From contig NZ_CP100604.1 in NCBI RefSeq assembly GCF_031202265.1, positions 8,848,501 to 8,912,500 on the forward strand: a stretch of 64,000 bases of DNA. The letters run 5' to 3'. Shown here piece after piece: positions 1 through 8,382 of this stretch; the stretch's first letter is position 1; every line of letters begins with the position of its first letter. A program made the position numbers and the translations under genes. The notes beneath the pieces were generated by a model. It was not told the origin of the DNA and searched no databases. It saw nothing but the letters and a program-made list of their open reading frames with translations. This DNA is from Bradyrhizobium sp. Ash2021 (GTDB lineage: Bacteria > Pseudomonadota > Alphaproteobacteria > Rhizobiales > Xanthobacteraceae).

Positions 1-558
1 ACGCTGCCCACGGACGTCGCGTTAAAGACCTGGATGGCGCTCGGCGAGAGCGTCGCGCGCGCCGGAATCCGCAAGCTGGTGATGGTGACGAGCCATGGCG
101 GCAACAGTGCGGCCATGACGCTGGTCGCGCAGGATTTGCGCGCGCAGCACGGACTTTTGGTAGTCACCACGAGCTGGTCGCGCTTCGGTACGCCGGAGGG
201 ACTGTTTGCAGCGGAAGAATTGCGCCACGGCATCCATGGCGGTGCGATCGAAACCTCGATCATGCTGGCGCGCTATCCGGAAACGGTGCGCCAAGCGGCG
301 ATCGCGGATTTTCGTCCCGCCAGCATCGCGATGGAAAAGGATTATCGCTGGCTTTCGGCGCACCGGCCGGCGCCATTCGCGTGGCAGGCGCAGGATATCC
401 ATCCGAGCGGCGCCGCCGGAGACGCGACACAGGCCACCGCCGAGAAGGGCGAACAACTGCTCGATCACGGCGCCCGCGCGTTCTGCGAATTGCTGGCCGA
501 TGTCGATAACTTCGACGTGATGAAGCTTTCGGACGGTCCCCGCGGGTCGTCTAAGTAG
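1..558 (+). CDS. Creatininase-family amidohydrolase, C-terminal part
   Basis: The reading frame is open from the first base, so the gene starts outside the window. The visible 185 residues show the creatininase-family HGGN motif (SHGGNSAAM) and a GIHGGAIETS segment, where His and Glu ligands of the metal centre lie. Family members hydrolyse cyclic amides such as creatinine or act in cofactor biosynthesis (MftE, ArfB); the substrate cannot be told from this fragment. The C-terminal end looks complete, and no partner gene is visible downstream. Confidence 0.85.
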   Translation, partial: TLPTDVALKTWMALGESVARAGIRKLVMVTSHGGNSAAMTLVAQDLRAQHGLLVVTTSWSRFGTPEGLFAAEELRHGIHGGAIETSIMLARYPETVRQAAIADFRPASIAMEKDYRWLSAHRPAPFAWQAQDIHPSGAAGDATQATAEKGEQLLDHGARAFCELLADVDNFDVMKLSDGPRGSSK

Positions 559-683
559 CTGTATTAACTGGCGAATAGTCCATATCCAGAGATCGTCGAT
601 CGCGATTCGAACCGGAATCGAAAAGCCTCCGTCCAACTGGGCATGCGGACCACATGGCCGCTTAAAACCGGATGGAGTTTCTC

Positions 684-914
684 ATGTCGATCAAGACCAG
701 GATTGCCGCTGCTGCCCTCGCCGCCCTTGCCGTTACCGGCACGATCGCGTCCACCACGACCCAGGCACAAGCCAAGCCGATCGGCTGGGGCTGGGGCGTT
801 GGCGCCGGCCTCGTCGGCGCCGCGATTGTCGGCAGCGCGATCGCCGCCAGCAATGACGGCTACTACTACGACGGTGGCTATCGCCGCTGCGTCTGGGTTC
901 GCCGGTTTGTCTAA
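684..914 (+). CDS. Small secreted glycine-rich protein
   Basis: Encodes 76 residues with a clear Sec signal peptide (MSIKTR, then an Ala-rich hydrophobic stretch ending near AQA), followed by a Gly/Ala-rich segment and a YYYDGGY motif. The start at 684 is preferred over an ATG at 672 because a GGAG sits seven bases upstream. Related rhizobial proteins, as I recall them, continue past the RRCVWV segment with another 15-20 residues. Here a stop follows RRFV, so the C-terminus may be cut short. Function unknown. Confidence 0.6.
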   Translation: MSIKTRIAAAALAALAVTGTIASTTTQAQAKPIGWGWGVGAGLVGAAIVGSAIAASNDGYYYDGGYRRCVWVRRFV

Positions 915-1213
915 TTGATTTTATTGATGATTTTTGTTAGTTACCTACGGCGTTACCTACATCTTTAGCCCGGGCAATGCTGGCAATACGTTTTCCAACC
1001 GGCTAGACATCCGCCTGCACTGTGCTAGACCCGCGTCAGTTCTACAGTCTCGCTACCGGAAAAAGCGCCGCGTTTTAAGCGCCTCTTGGCCGGGCTCCGC
1101 AAGGGGTTGGCGATCCAAGATTGTAGACGCCTCCCGCTGATATCGTCCCCACGATACGGGATCAAGGCCGACGCACACGCAAGGCATGGGTTCTCCAATC
1201 TCTGGAGGGCTGC
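915..1213. other. Intergenic stretch, no gene seen
   Basis: About 300 bases without a convincing reading frame. I see no tRNA, terminator or repeat that I can support here. Confidence 0.5.
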
Positions 1214-1534
1214 ATGCCCGTGCTCGAAGTCAGTACTATTGAACCCGCTGCGCTGTCGCCGAAAGGGACGGCCGTTTATCTGTCGCTCTCGAAGCGCACT
1301 ATCTCCAGCCTCATCGCTGACGGCGCGCTGATCGCAAAGCAGTCCGGTGGACGGACGCTTGTCGATTTCGAGAGCGTCAAGAAATACTACGCGGGATTAC
1401 CCGTGAAGACCGTCTCGGCATCGATACCGAACGCGCCTCGATTGTCGAGCCGCGTGCGGCATACCGTGGCCCCGGATCGCCCGGCTCAAGGGCCGGGTGT
1501 GGCACGGGTCAAACGGCGGGTTCGTCGCCGATGA
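1214..1534 (+). CDS. Excisionase-like helix-turn-helix protein
   Basis: Encodes 106 residues. Residues 15-60 read as a MerR/excisionase-type helix-turn-helix: LSPKGTAVYLSLSKRTISSL is the two-helix core and is followed by a basic, Arg-rich C-terminal tail. GGAGGG lies six bases before the ATG. It lies next to tRNA-derived attachment remnants and a broken integrase, so a role as a directionality factor or island regulator is an inference. It could equally be a standalone transcription regulator. Confidence 0.6.
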   Translation: MPVLEVSTIEPAALSPKGTAVYLSLSKRTISSLIADGALIAKQSGGRTLVDFESVKKYYAGLPVKTVSASIPNAPRLSSRVRHTVAPDRPAQGPGVARVKRRVRRR

Positions 1535-1569
1535 GGGTGTCACCGCGAGGATCAAGCCGCGCCGACGCA

Positions 1570-1610
1570 AAGCTTGGGAAGCTGCCGTTCTACCATTGAA
1601 CTACGCCCGC
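1570..1610 (-). other. tRNA-Gly 5' half fragment (attachment-site remnant)
   Basis: Read on the minus strand from 1610, the sequence matches the acceptor strand, D-arm and anticodon loop (TTCCCAA, anticodon CCC) of a bacterial tRNA-Gly. It stops matching within the 3' side of the anticodon stem, and there is no T-arm. It is therefore a fragment, consistent with a recombination junction within a tRNA gene. Confidence 0.6.
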
Positions 1611-1756
1611 AAATCAATGACTTAGCTAAGTTCGACCTTCTATTTTAGTGGCCATTTGGTGGACACGAGCGGCCGTCGAACCTGCCCTACGAAGGCCTTT
1701 ATACTGAATGTTTCGGCGCAATCTAGTGTGCTTTGGCAACGAGGTGAAACAGGACC

Positions 1757-1807
1757 ACGACCTTGCCAAGGTCGGGGTCGAGGGTTCGAATCCCTTCGCC
1801 CGCTCCA
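1757..1807 (+). other. tRNA-Gly(GCC) 3' half fragment
   Basis: The stretch carries an anticodon arm (CGACC-TTGCCAA-GGTCG), a T-arm with GGGTTCGAATCCC, and an acceptor strand ending in CCCGCTCCA. These are the 3' half of tRNA-Gly(GCC). The 5' acceptor strand and D-arm are absent upstream. Integrases of genomic islands commonly use tRNA 3' halves, so this is probably an att site. Confidence 0.65.
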
Positions 1808-1855
1808 AGACTTAGCTGACCTTACCACGGTCGGTCTTTCTACAGGGGTAACGCC

Positions 1856-1922
1856 TGGGGTAACAACGTCCGTTATGCGGACGACTATCTCAAGGTTCGA
1901 ATCCTAGTTCCCCAGCCACCAC
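1856..1922 (+). other. tRNA-Gln-like 3' end, possibly a D-armless tRNA-like element
   Basis: Bases 1889-1922 resemble the T-arm and acceptor 3' strand of tRNA-Gln (GGTTCGAATCC, then TTCCCCAGCCA). Upstream, TGGGG at 1856 could close an acceptor stem, and CGTCC-GTTATGC-GGACG could form an anticodon-like arm, but there is no D-arm. The more likely reading is an attachment-site fragment immediately upstream of the integrase remnant at 1992. Confidence 0.45.
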
Positions 1923-1991
1923 GACGCTACAGCCCTGAGCATCTTGAGTTTTTTCGGTCCGGCATGCCCCTCTTGCCGAGACACGGTCAAT

Positions 1992-2150
1992 ATGCTCCCA
2001 CAATGCTCCCACATTACGAAGAAGCGCGGCGTGTATTACTACCGCCGTCGTGTCCCAAAAAGCCCCGGCAGAGAGGTTGTACTGTCGCTGCGGACGCGCG
2101 TGTTCCGCGTGGCAGAGTGCCTGGCAACCGGGTTGGACCAAGAGTTTGGA
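1992..2150 (+). pseudogene. Tyrosine integrase, N-terminal remnant
   Basis: Encodes about 52 recognisable residues of a phage-type tyrosine integrase N-terminus: KKRGVYYYRRRVP, a strand-forming segment, then LSLRTRVFRVAECLA. This is the DUF6538-like N-terminal arm found in rhizobial island integrases. Homology ends abruptly near 2148, where the sequence continues as the inverted middle part of a similar integrase. It begins about 70 bases after a tRNA 3' fragment, the expected place for an island integrase. Confidence 0.6.
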
Positions 2151-2151
2151 A

Positions 2152-2772
2152 TGCGGGCTTCGTTGCCTTCACGAACGCTTCGAACAGCTCCCAACAGCTG
2201 AGGCCTGCCGCATGGTTGGTGCGGCCCTCGGTAAACTGTGGGAAGCTCTCGGGCGTCGGGTCGGGTGAGTAGTCCCCGTTGGCACGACGCTCTAGAAGCG
2301 AGAAGGCCGAGGGGAGATTATCGCTCACGGCGTCAACAAAGCGCGCGTAGGCCTCGTCGTTTAGAGCGATCCCCTCACTCGCGAGGAACCTTGCAACACG
2401 CGCCTCCTCGGCAATCTGAGGTCTTACGGCCTCGCGTACTCCCCGCTCCTTGGCCCACTCCCAGCGCGGATCAGCTTTGGCGTCGTCGAGGTACGTATCG
2501 GGCGCGTGTGGATGGATTACATCCCATACGAGACTGTTACCCAAGTCTCGCCAGCGTTTCGCAGGTCCGGGGTCGCTCTCGTGCTGCTTCACGTACCAAG
2601 TGTACCAACGCCCTGCGAGGGCCATTGTGTTGAGCCTCGTGAGCGGGATGCCTTCACCGTTCCTCTCGGCGCGGAGGGTTGCGATCCTTGTTTCCATCTC
2701 CGCCAGCCATTCAGCATGGCGCGTCTTTGCTTCGTGGTGCGGGGTGTCCCTTGGCAGTCTCAGCTGGACTCA
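2152..2772 (-). pseudogene. Tyrosine integrase, middle-domain remnant in inverted orientation
   Basis: On the minus strand about 205 residues read as the linker and core-binding (SAM-like) domain of a tyrosine integrase, ending with GLSCWELFEAFVKATKPA near 2155. A stop at about 2770 precedes it, and the catalytic domain with its R-H-R-Y residues is missing. The remnant abuts the oppositely oriented N-terminal remnant, so an inversion plus deletions has scrambled one or two related integrase genes. Confidence 0.6.
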
Positions 2773-2862
2773 CTTCCGCTTTCAGCGGCATAGCGGACGA
2801 GATGGCCGGATTTGCCGCTCGCCAACCCGGTCGCGAATGACCCAAATCGGACGAGGACATCT
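2771..2862 (-). repeat. Dispersed intergenic repeat, divergent copy
   Basis: Read on the minus strand it begins GATGTCC, contains TTTGGGTCA and ends with an AGCGGAAGT segment, the same order as the repeat copies at 42-64 kb. It is a weaker match than those. Confidence 0.4.
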
Positions 2863-2869
2863 AGTGCGA

Positions 2870-4060
2870 TCATCGCCGGGTTAGCGGGCCCGCAGCGTGT
2901 GCAGCGTTGGCCCCGGTGGGGTCGCCTTTGGGAGGTCGCTTGACGATCTTGTCCACGTTTTTCGACCAGTTGCCGTAGTAAGCGAAGCCGCACAAAATCG
3001 CGATCCCGGCGGCACTAATCAGAACTTGCACAAGAAACGTACCGGAACTGATCGTCAGCAGGAAGTAGCCGAGGAATGAAAGAAACACCCCGACGCAGAA
3101 GACCCGTAGCGATTGCTGCCCGCATGTGATCAATGGATCGAAGATGGGCCATTCGAGCCCTTTCCAGTCTTTCGGAAGGAACCGGGTCACAAGCAAAACG
3201 ATGACCACGAAATGTAAGGCACGATAGGGCGCGAGATTGGTTTTGTCATTGGGATTGAAGGCGTCGTAGAGCCACGCTGGCATTGCTTCGCGGATTGTCT
3301 CGAAGGGTCCGGCCAACGTCATGATCAGCGCGAACAGGAGGTAGCCGAACCCGAGATAGACCAGCCATTGCGAGGTCACGATAGGCTGCACCTTGATGCC
3401 TCCACCGAGCGCGGACCACGCGCCCAGACAGAACAGAAATTGCCAGCAGAAGGGATTGAAGAACCAAGTGCCTTCGGGATACGCGGCAAGGTTCCAACCA
3501 AAGTGACGGGCTGCAAAATAGAGAACAAGTGAGGCCAGCATCGAGAGGTTGGGACGCCGCAGCATGATCCACAACACGAACGGAAATACCGCCATCAACA
3601 CGATATAAAGGGGAAGGACATCAAGATTGAGCGGTTTGAACCGCAGCAGAAGGCCTTCCAGCAACGTTGCGAAAGGCCTGACGCCGAACCAAGCCGTGTT
3701 GAACTGATGGACTATGTTTTCAAGCTGGAAGCGGAACGCGACATAGCCAACTACCGCGAGGTAGACTACAAGCACTATCACATGCGCAAGATAGAGTTGC
3801 CAGACGCGCCTCCACAGCCGCGTTGCTCCTATCACAAAGCCGTAGTCTCGCATCATGCGACCAAACACTAGCGCGGCGGTGTATCCGGAAATGTAGACGA
3901 AGAGATCGGCTCCATCACTGAATCCATAGTTCCGTGTCGTGATCCAATTGACCGCGTTGTTTGGCATATGATTGAGGAATATTGCCCAATTGGCGATGCC
4001 ACGGAGCAAGTCGAGACGCAAGTCTCGTCCCTTGGGGGGAAATACGGCTTTGATCTCCAT
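2870..4060 (-). CDS. opgC: OpgC-family membrane acyltransferase
   Basis: Encodes about 396 residues with roughly ten hydrophobic segments and the OpgC signature features: RLDLLRGIANWAIFLNHM at the N-terminus, a DGADLFVYISGY motif, and DAFNPNDKTNLAPYRALHF in the C-terminal third. OpgC proteins are inner-membrane enzymes that add succinyl groups to osmoregulated periplasmic glucans. I place the start at 4060, because GAGGGGAC lies just before it and the FixK box at 4116-4129 then falls about 55 bases upstream; longer starts at 4096 or 4186 would overlap the box. The C-terminal half of a second copy survives at 21.2-21.7 kb. Confidence 0.85.
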   Translation of the reverse strand: MEIKAVFPPKGRDLRLDLLRGIANWAIFLNHMPNNAVNWITTRNYGFSDGADLFVYISGYTAALVFGRMMRDYGFVIGATRLWRRVWQLYLAHVIVLVVYLAVVGYVAFRFQLENIVHQFNTAWFGVRPFATLLEGLLLRFKPLNLDVLPLYIVLMAVFPFVLWIMLRRPNLSMLASLVLYFAARHFGWNLAAYPEGTWFFNPFCWQFLFCLGAWSALGGGIKVQPIVTSQWLVYLGFGYLLFALIMTLAGPFETIREAMPAWLYDAFNPNDKTNLAPYRALHFVVIVLLVTRFLPKDWKGLEWPIFDPLITCGQQSLRVFCVGVFLSFLGYFLLTISSGTFLVQVLISAAGIAILCGFAYYGNWSKNVDKIVKRPPKGDPTGANAAHAAGPLTRR

Positions 4061-4115
4061 CGTCCCCTCGCTGGCCGGTCGCTTTTTAGGGAGCATGGCC
4101 CAAGGTCTGTCGGGC

Positions 4116-4129
4116 TTGATCCAGATCAA
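4116..4129. promoter_or_regulatory. FixK/FNR-type box between divergent opgC and a small secreted gene
   Basis: TTGATCCAGATCAA is a perfect TTGAT-N4-ATCAA palindrome. Its centre lies about 62 bases from each flanking start codon, which suits activation of either divergent gene. Confidence 0.75.
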
Positions 4130-4185
4130 AGAGATCTTCTCAGCTCGGGCTCCAAGTACCGCTAGAGGCCCTTGAGGAACGCACA

Positions 4186-4443
4186 ATGAAACTTCTCAGC
4201 GCGCTGGTTCTTATCGGATTGGTACTCAGCCCCGCTTTCGGTCAAACACCTGTGCCGCGTTCTCAAGTGCCGCCTTCTCAACAGAATTTGGGGAGTGCGG
4301 TGACCTATGAGGATTGTGTCACCAGATGCAAAGCATGCGGCACCGGCAGAAATCCTGACTGCATGCGCAATTTCTGCTCGGGGAAACCTCACCGAAAGCC
4401 GGGGGCTGCGCCTCTGCCAGTCGTTTGCCCCGACGCGGAATAG
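4186..4443 (+). CDS. Small secreted cysteine-containing protein
   Basis: Encodes 85 residues with a typical signal peptide (MKLLSALVLIGLVLSPAFG) and a short mature part holding five closely spaced cysteines in CVTRCKACG and CMRNFC, plus one near the C-terminus. TTGAGGA precedes the ATG. The spacing from the FixK box suggests low-oxygen expression from a promoter divergent to opgC. The cysteines could bind a metal or form disulphides in the periplasm. No family recognised. Confidence 0.6.
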   Translation: MKLLSALVLIGLVLSPAFGQTPVPRSQVPPSQQNLGSAVTYEDCVTRCKACGTGRNPDCMRNFCSGKPHRKPGAAPLPVVCPDAE

Positions 4444-4489
4444 CGGCGTCACTCGCCGAGGGACGAGGTAAATGTTGGCTTATGGCCCA

Positions 4490-4672
4490 TCGCGTCATTT
4501 CGCTGCGCTGCGGAAGTTGGTCGCTATGTGCGGATAGCGGACTTTCTGGCGAGCCTCCTGCAACTGCAACCATGGATTTTCTCGCACCAGATACCCTCGG
4601 TAAGTGCGGTCGCGCGTTACCCGCGCCGGTCACCACTCCCGGAGGACCCGCGCGACAGATTGCGGAGGGTCC
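4490..4672 (-). repeat. Inverted duplicate of the segment at 9557-9700
   Basis: The reverse complement matches 9557-9700 over about 150 bases with scattered differences, including the shared string GTGCGAGAAAATCC and the GCGCGGGTAACGCGCGAC segment. Neither copy has an obvious gene. Confidence 0.6.
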
Positions 4673-4722
4673 GCCATCCTTCGACGGCCCCCGCCAGCGG
4701 GCGCATCACCGACCTCAAGGGC

Positions 4723-4736
4723 TTGATCTAGATCAA
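4723..4736 (+). promoter_or_regulatory. FixK/FNR-type box upstream of the cysteine-rich repeat protein
   Basis: TTGATCTAGATCAA is a perfect palindromic match to TTGAT-N4-ATCAA. It is centred about 60 bases before the start codon at 4790. Confidence 0.75.
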
Positions 4737-4789
4737 GACCGCGCCTTCGGGCGCAGGCATGTAAACAGCTTTGCTGAAGAGGGTTAGAA

Positions 4790-5020
4790 ATGAACTGGCT
4801 TGGCCCCTTGTTCGGCATTGCAATTGCGTTGTCTGGTCAAAATGCATTCGCCAAGAACCGTTTGACCGACCCCGTTAAGATTGCACGAGAATGCAAAAGT
4901 GACTTGGAGCTCTTGTGTAAAGGACTTCGTCCCGGCGGCCAGCGCATCATAAGCTGCCTCAAGGAGAGGCTGACCGAATTGTCGCCCGCGTGCTCGGCCG
5001 CATTCAAGTCAACGGAATAA
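4790..5020 (+). CDS. Secreted cysteine-rich repeat (cys_rich_FGFR-like) protein
   Basis: Encodes 76 residues: a signal peptide ending near AFA, then one cysteine-rich repeat with C-x5-LLC-x-GLRPGG-x-RI-x-SCLKE and a final SPAC. This matches the repeat of the Golgi-apparatus/FGFR cysteine-rich family, which in proteobacteria occurs as short periplasmic proteins. GAAGAGGG precedes the ATG. The FixK box at 4723-4736 is positioned for activation. Its biochemical role is not known. Confidence 0.7.
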   Translation: MNWLGPLFGIAIALSGQNAFAKNRLTDPVKIARECKSDLELLCKGLRPGGQRIISCLKERLTELSPACSAAFKSTE

Positions 5021-5087
5021 CGGAGGCCAAGGCGATCCGCTCCAAATGAGGCGGTCATTGCCGTCGCTTCACAAGTGGAGCATACCG

Positions 5088-5351
5088 ATGTGGGTTCTGA
5101 TGTACGTCTTCTCCTACTCCGTCAGTCCGGCCGCTACAAACGACAGGGCGGAATGGAGGCTCCGCCCAACCGTGGTGTTTCAGGAGTTCTCGAATGAAGA
5201 GCGATGCAGGGCGGCCAAGTCGACACTTGAGGGCAGCTTAAAGGAGGCAGGAGCCAAGCTAAAAAGTGGTTTGGAAGACTTGAAGACCGTAGGCAATGCT
5301 GACCCCGCGCAGATCATCATTGCCTATAACGTGGAATGCCTTCCGAAATAA
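5088..5351 (+). CDS. Small secreted hypothetical protein
   Basis: Encodes 87 residues from the ATG at 5088, chosen over one at 5046 because GGAG lies eight bases before it and the protein then begins with a signal-like hydrophobic segment (MWVLMYVFSYSVSPA). The mature part is mixed-charge with FQEFSNEERCRAAKS and a C-terminal cysteine. It follows the cysteine-rich repeat gene by 67 bases on the same strand and may share its transcript. No family recognised. Confidence 0.5.
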   Translation: MWVLMYVFSYSVSPAATNDRAEWRLRPTVVFQEFSNEERCRAAKSTLEGSLKEAGAKLKSGLEDLKTVGNADPAQIIIAYNVECLPK

Positions 5352-5516
5352 AGTCGGCGACCACGACCGCGCCATCATCGCCTCGACGCGACAGGCGGCA
5401 GACACCGCGCGACGGACAGGCGACCGATAGCGGACGGCATCGCCACGCGCTGCATCACGACGACGCGGAGAGGCGACGGGGGCGAGGCCGCAGGAAGGCC
5501 GTACAACGCGCCGGGG

Positions 5517-5653
5517 AATCCCGCAAGTGCAGCGCTCGAAAAATGCGCATGGTGAACGGTCGCTGTGAACCACGCGCGCGACCGGCCGCCGCCCCTGCTG
5601 CGGCGCCACCTGCGGCCCAGCAACCTGCGGCTGGTCCGGCCACGACGCGTTGA
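5517..5653 (+). pseudogene. C-terminal fragment of a duplicated small secreted protein
   Basis: The frame encodes RKCSARKMRMVNGRCEPR followed by an Ala/Pro-rich tail, nearly identical to the end of the intact gene at 9707-10021 on the opposite strand. The signal peptide and N-terminal half are missing, and the upstream frame is low-complexity sequence. It is part of an inverted duplication with 9.5-9.9 kb. Confidence 0.6.
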
Positions 5654-6141
5654 CCGGCGCGCGCAAGCGCTAGCGCGGACCATGTAACGCGCGGGCAATG
5701 GCCAGCGTCGAGCACGTCTCACCGTGAGACGCTCGTCACCGTCGCCACGACGGGGGAACGGGCTGCCCGCAAGCGGCGGGCGCGAGGCCGCAGGAGGCCG
5801 CACAGCGCGCCGGGGCTATGGGCCACAGGGACACGCCGGACAGGCCGCACCAGCGCATAGGCGGATCTCCGCAAGCCCGTTCCGATCATTCCTGTTAGCC
5901 AACGCCGGAAAAACGCTAAATCATTCAAGGCGCGCGCAATTGACTTTAGACAAGGCACCGCATTGAATTCATTGGAAAGCGGCACAACCACACGACTTGA
6001 TGTCTAGTCACATTTTCGGCCTGTTGAAAACGAAAGAAATGCCTGAAAATAAAGGACTTCTTCGATTTGTGCCGTGCGAACGAAGGGCCGCCCGGAAGCC
6101 GCCGGGCCCCGATAGGCCCGAGTTTCACCGTGGGCTGCAGG
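5654..6141. other. Intergenic stretch, no gene seen
   Basis: Nearly 500 bases between the fragment above and the end of the carbonic anhydrase gene. Open frames here are short, Arg-rich and without family features. Confidence 0.5.
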
Positions 6142-6903
6142 TTACCCGGCTCCCGACCTGAGAATGAAGCGCCGGTCGATTTTTTGTACCGGGCGGGCAT
6201 TCATCGGGTAGAGCTTTGCGAAGCGGGCAATATCAGTCTCGGCCACCTCGACGTGGTGAGCGAGCACGATCCAATCGACTGACTGGCTGCACGGCGGCGT
6301 CGTGAGAGAGCCCTCGTAGTGATAGTAGCCGCGCTCAGCCGGTAACAAGCGGCTTGGGTCAATGCTGGGATCGGCGGAAACAGGCGCTCCGGCTTCCTGT
6401 GGCATCGTCGAAACAATCTTGTTGAACACCGCATTTTTCTTGCCCGGGACAATGAACACGCCGACGACCGCAAGCCCGCCCGCTGCCGCCGCGTGGACGA
6501 AGTGCGCTTCCATCCCGAAGCGTTTGCCATCGACGAGGTGTTCGCTGGGATGATGGAAGTGAAACTGTGTCAGCCTAAAGCTGCGGTCACCCAGTTGGAG
6601 GGTATCGCCCTCAAGGGCGTTGAGTTGGATCGTGTGGCCGTTGTTGACGATGGTCTCCGGGCGCTTGCTCCAGTTGATCTTGAGCGACGGCTGGCGTGCG
6701 GTGACAGCACTGGTGATGTCGATGGGCGACTGCTGGCTACCAATCGAGCACGTCGCGTCCGCTCCATCGAGGTCGCCCCACTTTTCGGGGCCGGTCGTCC
6801 CCTCGTAACTCCAATGATGGCCTTCCTCAGCAACGCCAATCGATGCACACAGCGGACACAGCGCAATGCCCGCGAACATCTTCAATACTTGACGACGACG
6901 CAT
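6142..6903 (-). CDS. cah: Alpha-carbonic anhydrase, exported
   Basis: Encodes 253 residues. The N-terminus MRRRQVLKMFAGIALCPLC looks like a Tat-type signal. The mature enzyme shows the alpha-class features in order: WSYEG near the start, QSPIDI, the zinc-ligand motif FHFHHPSEH, the third-histidine region MEAHFVHA, and YEGSLTTPPC. It interconverts CO2 and bicarbonate in the periplasm. The start at 6903 is preferred to 6933 because it opens directly on the twin-arginine signal. A FixK/FNR box lies 66 bases upstream, shared with the divergent antiporter. Confidence 0.93.
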   Translation of the reverse strand: MRRRQVLKMFAGIALCPLCASIGVAEEGHHWSYEGTTGPEKWGDLDGADATCSIGSQQSPIDITSAVTARQPSLKINWSKRPETIVNNGHTIQLNALEGDTLQLGDRSFRLTQFHFHHPSEHLVDGKRFGMEAHFVHAAAAGGLAVVGVFIVPGKKNAVFNKIVSTMPQEAGAPVSADPSIDPSRLLPAERGYYHYEGSLTTPPCSQSVDWIVLAHHVEVAETDIARFAKLYPMNARPVQKIDRRFILRSGAG

Positions 6904-6968
6904 GATCGCCTCCCTGCAAGCTGTGTCTGCCAAAGGAGGAACAAACGCCCGGCGAACGGCAGGCGACC

Positions 6969-6982
6969 TTGATCTTGATCAA
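6969..6982. promoter_or_regulatory. FixK/FNR-type box between cah and the Ca2+/H+ antiporter
   Basis: TTGATCTTGATCAA matches TTGAT-N4-ATCAA exactly. It is centred about 72 bases from the cah start and 168 bases from the antiporter start, so cah is the more likely target. Confidence 0.7.
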
Positions 6983-7143
6983 AGGACCGAGACGGCTTGG
7001 CCCTTGACGGGTTTATGGCGGGTCCTACCGGATTGCCGTTCCAAGCCCCTTGGCCGCCGGGCCCGCCCCATTGAGCCAGATCAACACTCGGCCCGCCCCA
7101 TCCTCGATCATCCCGCCATCGCATCCGACGGGGGAGGGGAACC

Positions 7144-8244
7144 GTGCAATCTCTGCTTAAAGAAATCCGGCACAGCCCGCTGCTGTGGATGCTTGTTTTC
7201 GTCCCCCTTGTATTGGTGGCCGAAAAGGCCGCGCCGGAGGCACATACGCTTCTGTTTGTGCTCGCGGTCCTTGCCATCGTGCCGCTGGCAGCACTTCTCA
7301 GCCACGCGACCGAGGCCGTCGCCGCCAAAACGGGCGATGCAGTTGGCGGTCTGCTGAACGCGACGCTCGGCAACCTCACCGAGCTAATCATCGCCGTGAC
7401 CGCGCTGCATGCGGGCCAGTACATGCTGGTGAAGGCGTCAATCGCGGGCGCAATCGTCACCAACGCCCTGTTCATGCTGGGCGCCTGCCTCCTGCTCGGC
7501 GGGCTGCGCTACCACGTGCAGGAGTTCAACCGGGCCGGCGGGCGGCTCTATTCCGGGCTGTTGCTGATGGCGACGGTCGCCCTGCTCGCCCCGTCGGCGG
7601 TCGCCGATCTCGACCTCGCGCACGGCGAGGCGATCATGCAGAAGCTGAGCGTCGGCCTCGCCGTCCTGCTTATCATCGCCTATGCGCTCGGTCTGTTGTT
7701 CTCGCTCGGAACTCACAAGGAACTGTTCGCAAGCGCGGAGCATGGCGAAGGCGAGGAACACTGGCCAATTGGCGTTGCCGTCGGCACGCTGCTCGCCGTG
7801 ACCGTGCTGGTGGCGCTGGTGAGCGAGATCTTTGTCGAGTCCGTGCAGAAGGCGGCGGAGACTTTCGGGATGAGCCCGGCCTTTGTCGGCTTCATCATCG
7901 TCTCGCTGGTCGGCGCAGCCGCTGAGTTTGCGGTCGCCTTCTCTGCGGCGCGCAAAGACCGCCTCGACATGAGCGTCAGCATCGCGCTCGGCAGCGCCTC
8001 CCAGATCGCGCTGTTCGTGGCGCCCGCGTTGGTGCTGCTCAGCTACGTCGTGGGGCCGTCGCCGATGAGCCTGCAATTCTGGCCGGGCGCGGTAACCATG
8101 GTGATGATCGCGACCGTGACGGCGAGCTTCATCACAAGCAGCGGGCGCTCGGCGTGGTTCATCGGCGCCCTGCTGATCTTTATCTACGCCGTCTTCGCGC
8201 TGACGCTCTACGTCGTGCCGCCGGGGACGCAAGGACCGGGATAA
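7144..8244 (+). CDS. cax: Ca2+/H+ antiporter (CaCA family, ChaA/Cax type)
   Basis: Encodes 366 residues starting from a GTG behind a GGGGGAGGGG ribosome-binding region. It has about eleven membrane segments and the two alpha repeats of the family: GNATLGNLTELI-like sequence around residues 70-85 and SLVGAAAEFAVAF in the second half. An acidic loop (HGEGEEHW) separates the halves. Members exchange cytoplasmic Ca2+ for protons across the inner membrane. It is divergent from cah, and both genes bear on ion/pH balance. Confidence 0.9.
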   Translation: MQSLLKEIRHSPLLWMLVFVPLVLVAEKAAPEAHTLLFVLAVLAIVPLAALLSHATEAVAAKTGDAVGGLLNATLGNLTELIIAVTALHAGQYMLVKASIAGAIVTNALFMLGACLLLGGLRYHVQEFNRAGGRLYSGLLLMATVALLAPSAVADLDLAHGEAIMQKLSVGLAVLLIIAYALGLLFSLGTHKELFASAEHGEGEEHWPIGVAVGTLLAVTVLVALVSEIFVESVQKAAETFGMSPAFVGFIIVSLVGAAAEFAVAFSAARKDRLDMSVSIALGSASQIALFVAPALVLLSYVVGPSPMSLQFWPGAVTMVMIATVTASFITSSGRSAWFIGALLIFIYAVFALTLYVVPPGTQGPG

Positions 8245-8382
8245 ATCTCGGAAGACGTGTTACCTGCCCCGCCCCTTAGACTAGAGCGGTTTTCGGTTGA
8301 TGTGAATCGGAACAGTAAGGGGGTTCCCAAAGGCGCGCAAATCAGATTCGGGTTGCTTTGACAGCAACAGTGAGGTCGCGCG

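Noticed and set aside
1626..1828. Minus-strand frames over the tRNA-Gly fragment
   Set aside because: This kind of frame is a well-known artefact of tRNA sequence and has no ribosome-binding site.
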